From NCBI GenBank assembly GCA_016206365.1, contig JACQRR010000142.1, forward strand, positions 1 to 6,577: a stretch of 6,577 bases of DNA. Reading direction: 5' to 3'. This DNA comes from Candidatus Roizmanbacteria bacterium. GTDB lineage: Bacteria; Patescibacteriota; Microgenomatia; UBA1406; GWC2-37-13. Below the pieces are notes generated by a model that worked only from the letters and a program-made list of their open reading frames with translations, searched no databases and was not told the DNA's origin. Position numbers and translations under genes: made by a program. Positions 5,891-6,577 of the stretch are shown here, one piece after another. Each line of letters begins with the position of its first letter. Position 1 is the stretch's first letter.

Positions 5891-6577
5891 ATGCCAAAAT
5901 TACGAGATCATATTATTCTCTTTGATATCGATGGAACTCTTTTTGACACTCAGGCTTTTGGTAGATTAGTTTTTCCAAAAATTACAAAATTAATAGGCAA
6001 AGATGAAAAGTTAATAAAAAAAGTTATTGAAGAATATTTTTCTAAATTAGATTCTGGTACCGATTTTCATCCTGGTGATTTTTTAAATCATCTATCAACT
6101 CGATTTTCAATAGATTTAAAATTATTAAATGATGAAATAACGGACATTTTCCCAACAGTCAGATTACATATGGAATCTAAAAATTCCAAAGGCATATTGG
6201 AAAATAGAGAGATAAGAGGCATTAGTCATTGTTTACATATAAACAGTGTTGCATTAGGCAGATTGCAATATGTTTTAGGCGCACCACAAGGAGATAAAGT
6301 AAAACAAGTTCTAGCTTTGCCGAAATGGGTATTTAGTTTAGAAGACAATTTGAAAGAAATTTTTCTAGGTGTACTATGGTCTACTGAAGGTTCAAAACCC
6401 CTAAGAACAAAAAAAGACAAAAACACAGGTGGCTATAATTTGTATTTCACGATGGCAAAGGATATTAGACTAATAAGCCACCACATTAAATTTCTAAATC
6501 AAATTAGGATGTTATTTAAAGAAGCCGGTATCGAAACAACAGAAGTAAAATTAGGGACGACAAAAACAAAAAGAAAA
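5891..6577 (+). CDS. HAD-like N-terminus joined to LAGLIDADG endonuclease segment (partial)
   Basis: The frame is open for 229 codons from the ATG at 5891 to the window edge, so the gene is incomplete at its 3' end. Residues 8-20 (IILFDIDGTLFDT) are motif I of haloacid dehalogenase-like phosphatases, with D12 as nucleophile and D14 as general acid, and a helical stretch like a HAD cap follows to about residue 80. HAD motifs II-IV do not appear. From about residue 110 the sequence resembles homing endonucleases: INSVALGRLQYVLGAPQGDKV (117-137), a PKWV segment, then FLGVLWSTEG (158-167) in the position of a LAGLIDADG helix with acidic E166, followed by FLNQIRMLFKEAGIETTEV (201-219), typical of the helix after it. 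It could be a fusion, an intron or intein ORF in a HAD gene, or a HAD gene broken by insertion. No intein N-terminal splice motif is seen. It is visibly richer in A/T than its neighbours and favours TTA leucine codons. Confidence 0.7.
   Translation, partial: MPKLRDHIILFDIDGTLFDTQAFGRLVFPKITKLIGKDEKLIKKVIEEYFSKLDSGTDFHPGDFLNHLSTRFSIDLKLLNDEITDIFPTVRLHMESKNSKGILENREIRGISHCLHINSVALGRLQYVLGAPQGDKVKQVLALPKWVFSLEDNLKEIFLGVLWSTEGSKPLRTKKDKNTGGYNLYFTMAKDIRLISHHIKFLNQIRMLFKEAGIETTEVKLGTTKTKRK

Noticed and set aside
6226..6426. 66-residue minus-strand open frame
   Set aside because: It is antisense to the longer plus-strand frame that shows HAD and LAGLIDADG-like features.
5891..6577. Classical intein inside the HAD gene
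   Set aside because: No Cys/Ser-led N-terminal splice block is seen before the endonuclease-like part, and the C-terminal splice region would be beyond the window, so an intein is not supported by what is visible.
1..6577. tRNA, rRNA or CRISPR array
   Set aside because: No cloverleaf-like segment with a TTCGA-type T loop, no rRNA-like stretch, and no regularly spaced repeats of CRISPR length were seen on reading.

Overview
The window looks like chromosomal DNA from a small-genome, A/T-leaning bacterium. Several traits suggest the Candidate Phyla Radiation (Patescibacteria), possibly a Microgenomates-type lineage. These are short intergenic gaps, many starts with no visible Shine-Dalgarno sequence, a cut-down Lon-like ATPase, and a GroEL without the Gly-Gly-Met tail. 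This placement is an inference; no rRNA or other lineage marker is present.

Layout. Positions 1-88 are a very A/T-rich leader. RtcB RNA ligase (89-1528, +) and a YkuK-family RNase H-like protein (1531-2004, +) form a tight two-gene unit. A 28-bp heptamer repeat fills the gap to the converging end of a Lon-type AAA+ ATPase gene (2038-3108, -), which has no protease domain. That gene diverges from groES (3216-3518, +) and groEL (3622-5253, +). The divergent region carries a good sigma70-like promoter and a REP-like hairpin. The 103-bp groES-groEL gap has its own repeats and an extended -10. groEL converges, with only 2 bp between stop codons, on a small P-loop kinase gene (5256-5849, -). That gene diverges from a coding region open to the window edge (5891-6577, +). 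This last region begins like a HAD phosphatase and continues in frame into a LAGLIDADG homing-endonuclease-like segment.

How the genes may work together. groES and groEL give a complete chaperonin. The divergent Lon-derived ATPase keeps nearly all ATPase motifs but has lost the protease domain, the N-terminal LON domain and the aromatic pore-loop motif, so it may be a remodelling or regulatory ATPase rather than a protease. RtcB and the YkuK-like protein suggest an RNA repair/processing pair. The most unusual items are the protease-less Lon ATPase and the HAD/LAGLIDADG junction at the right edge.
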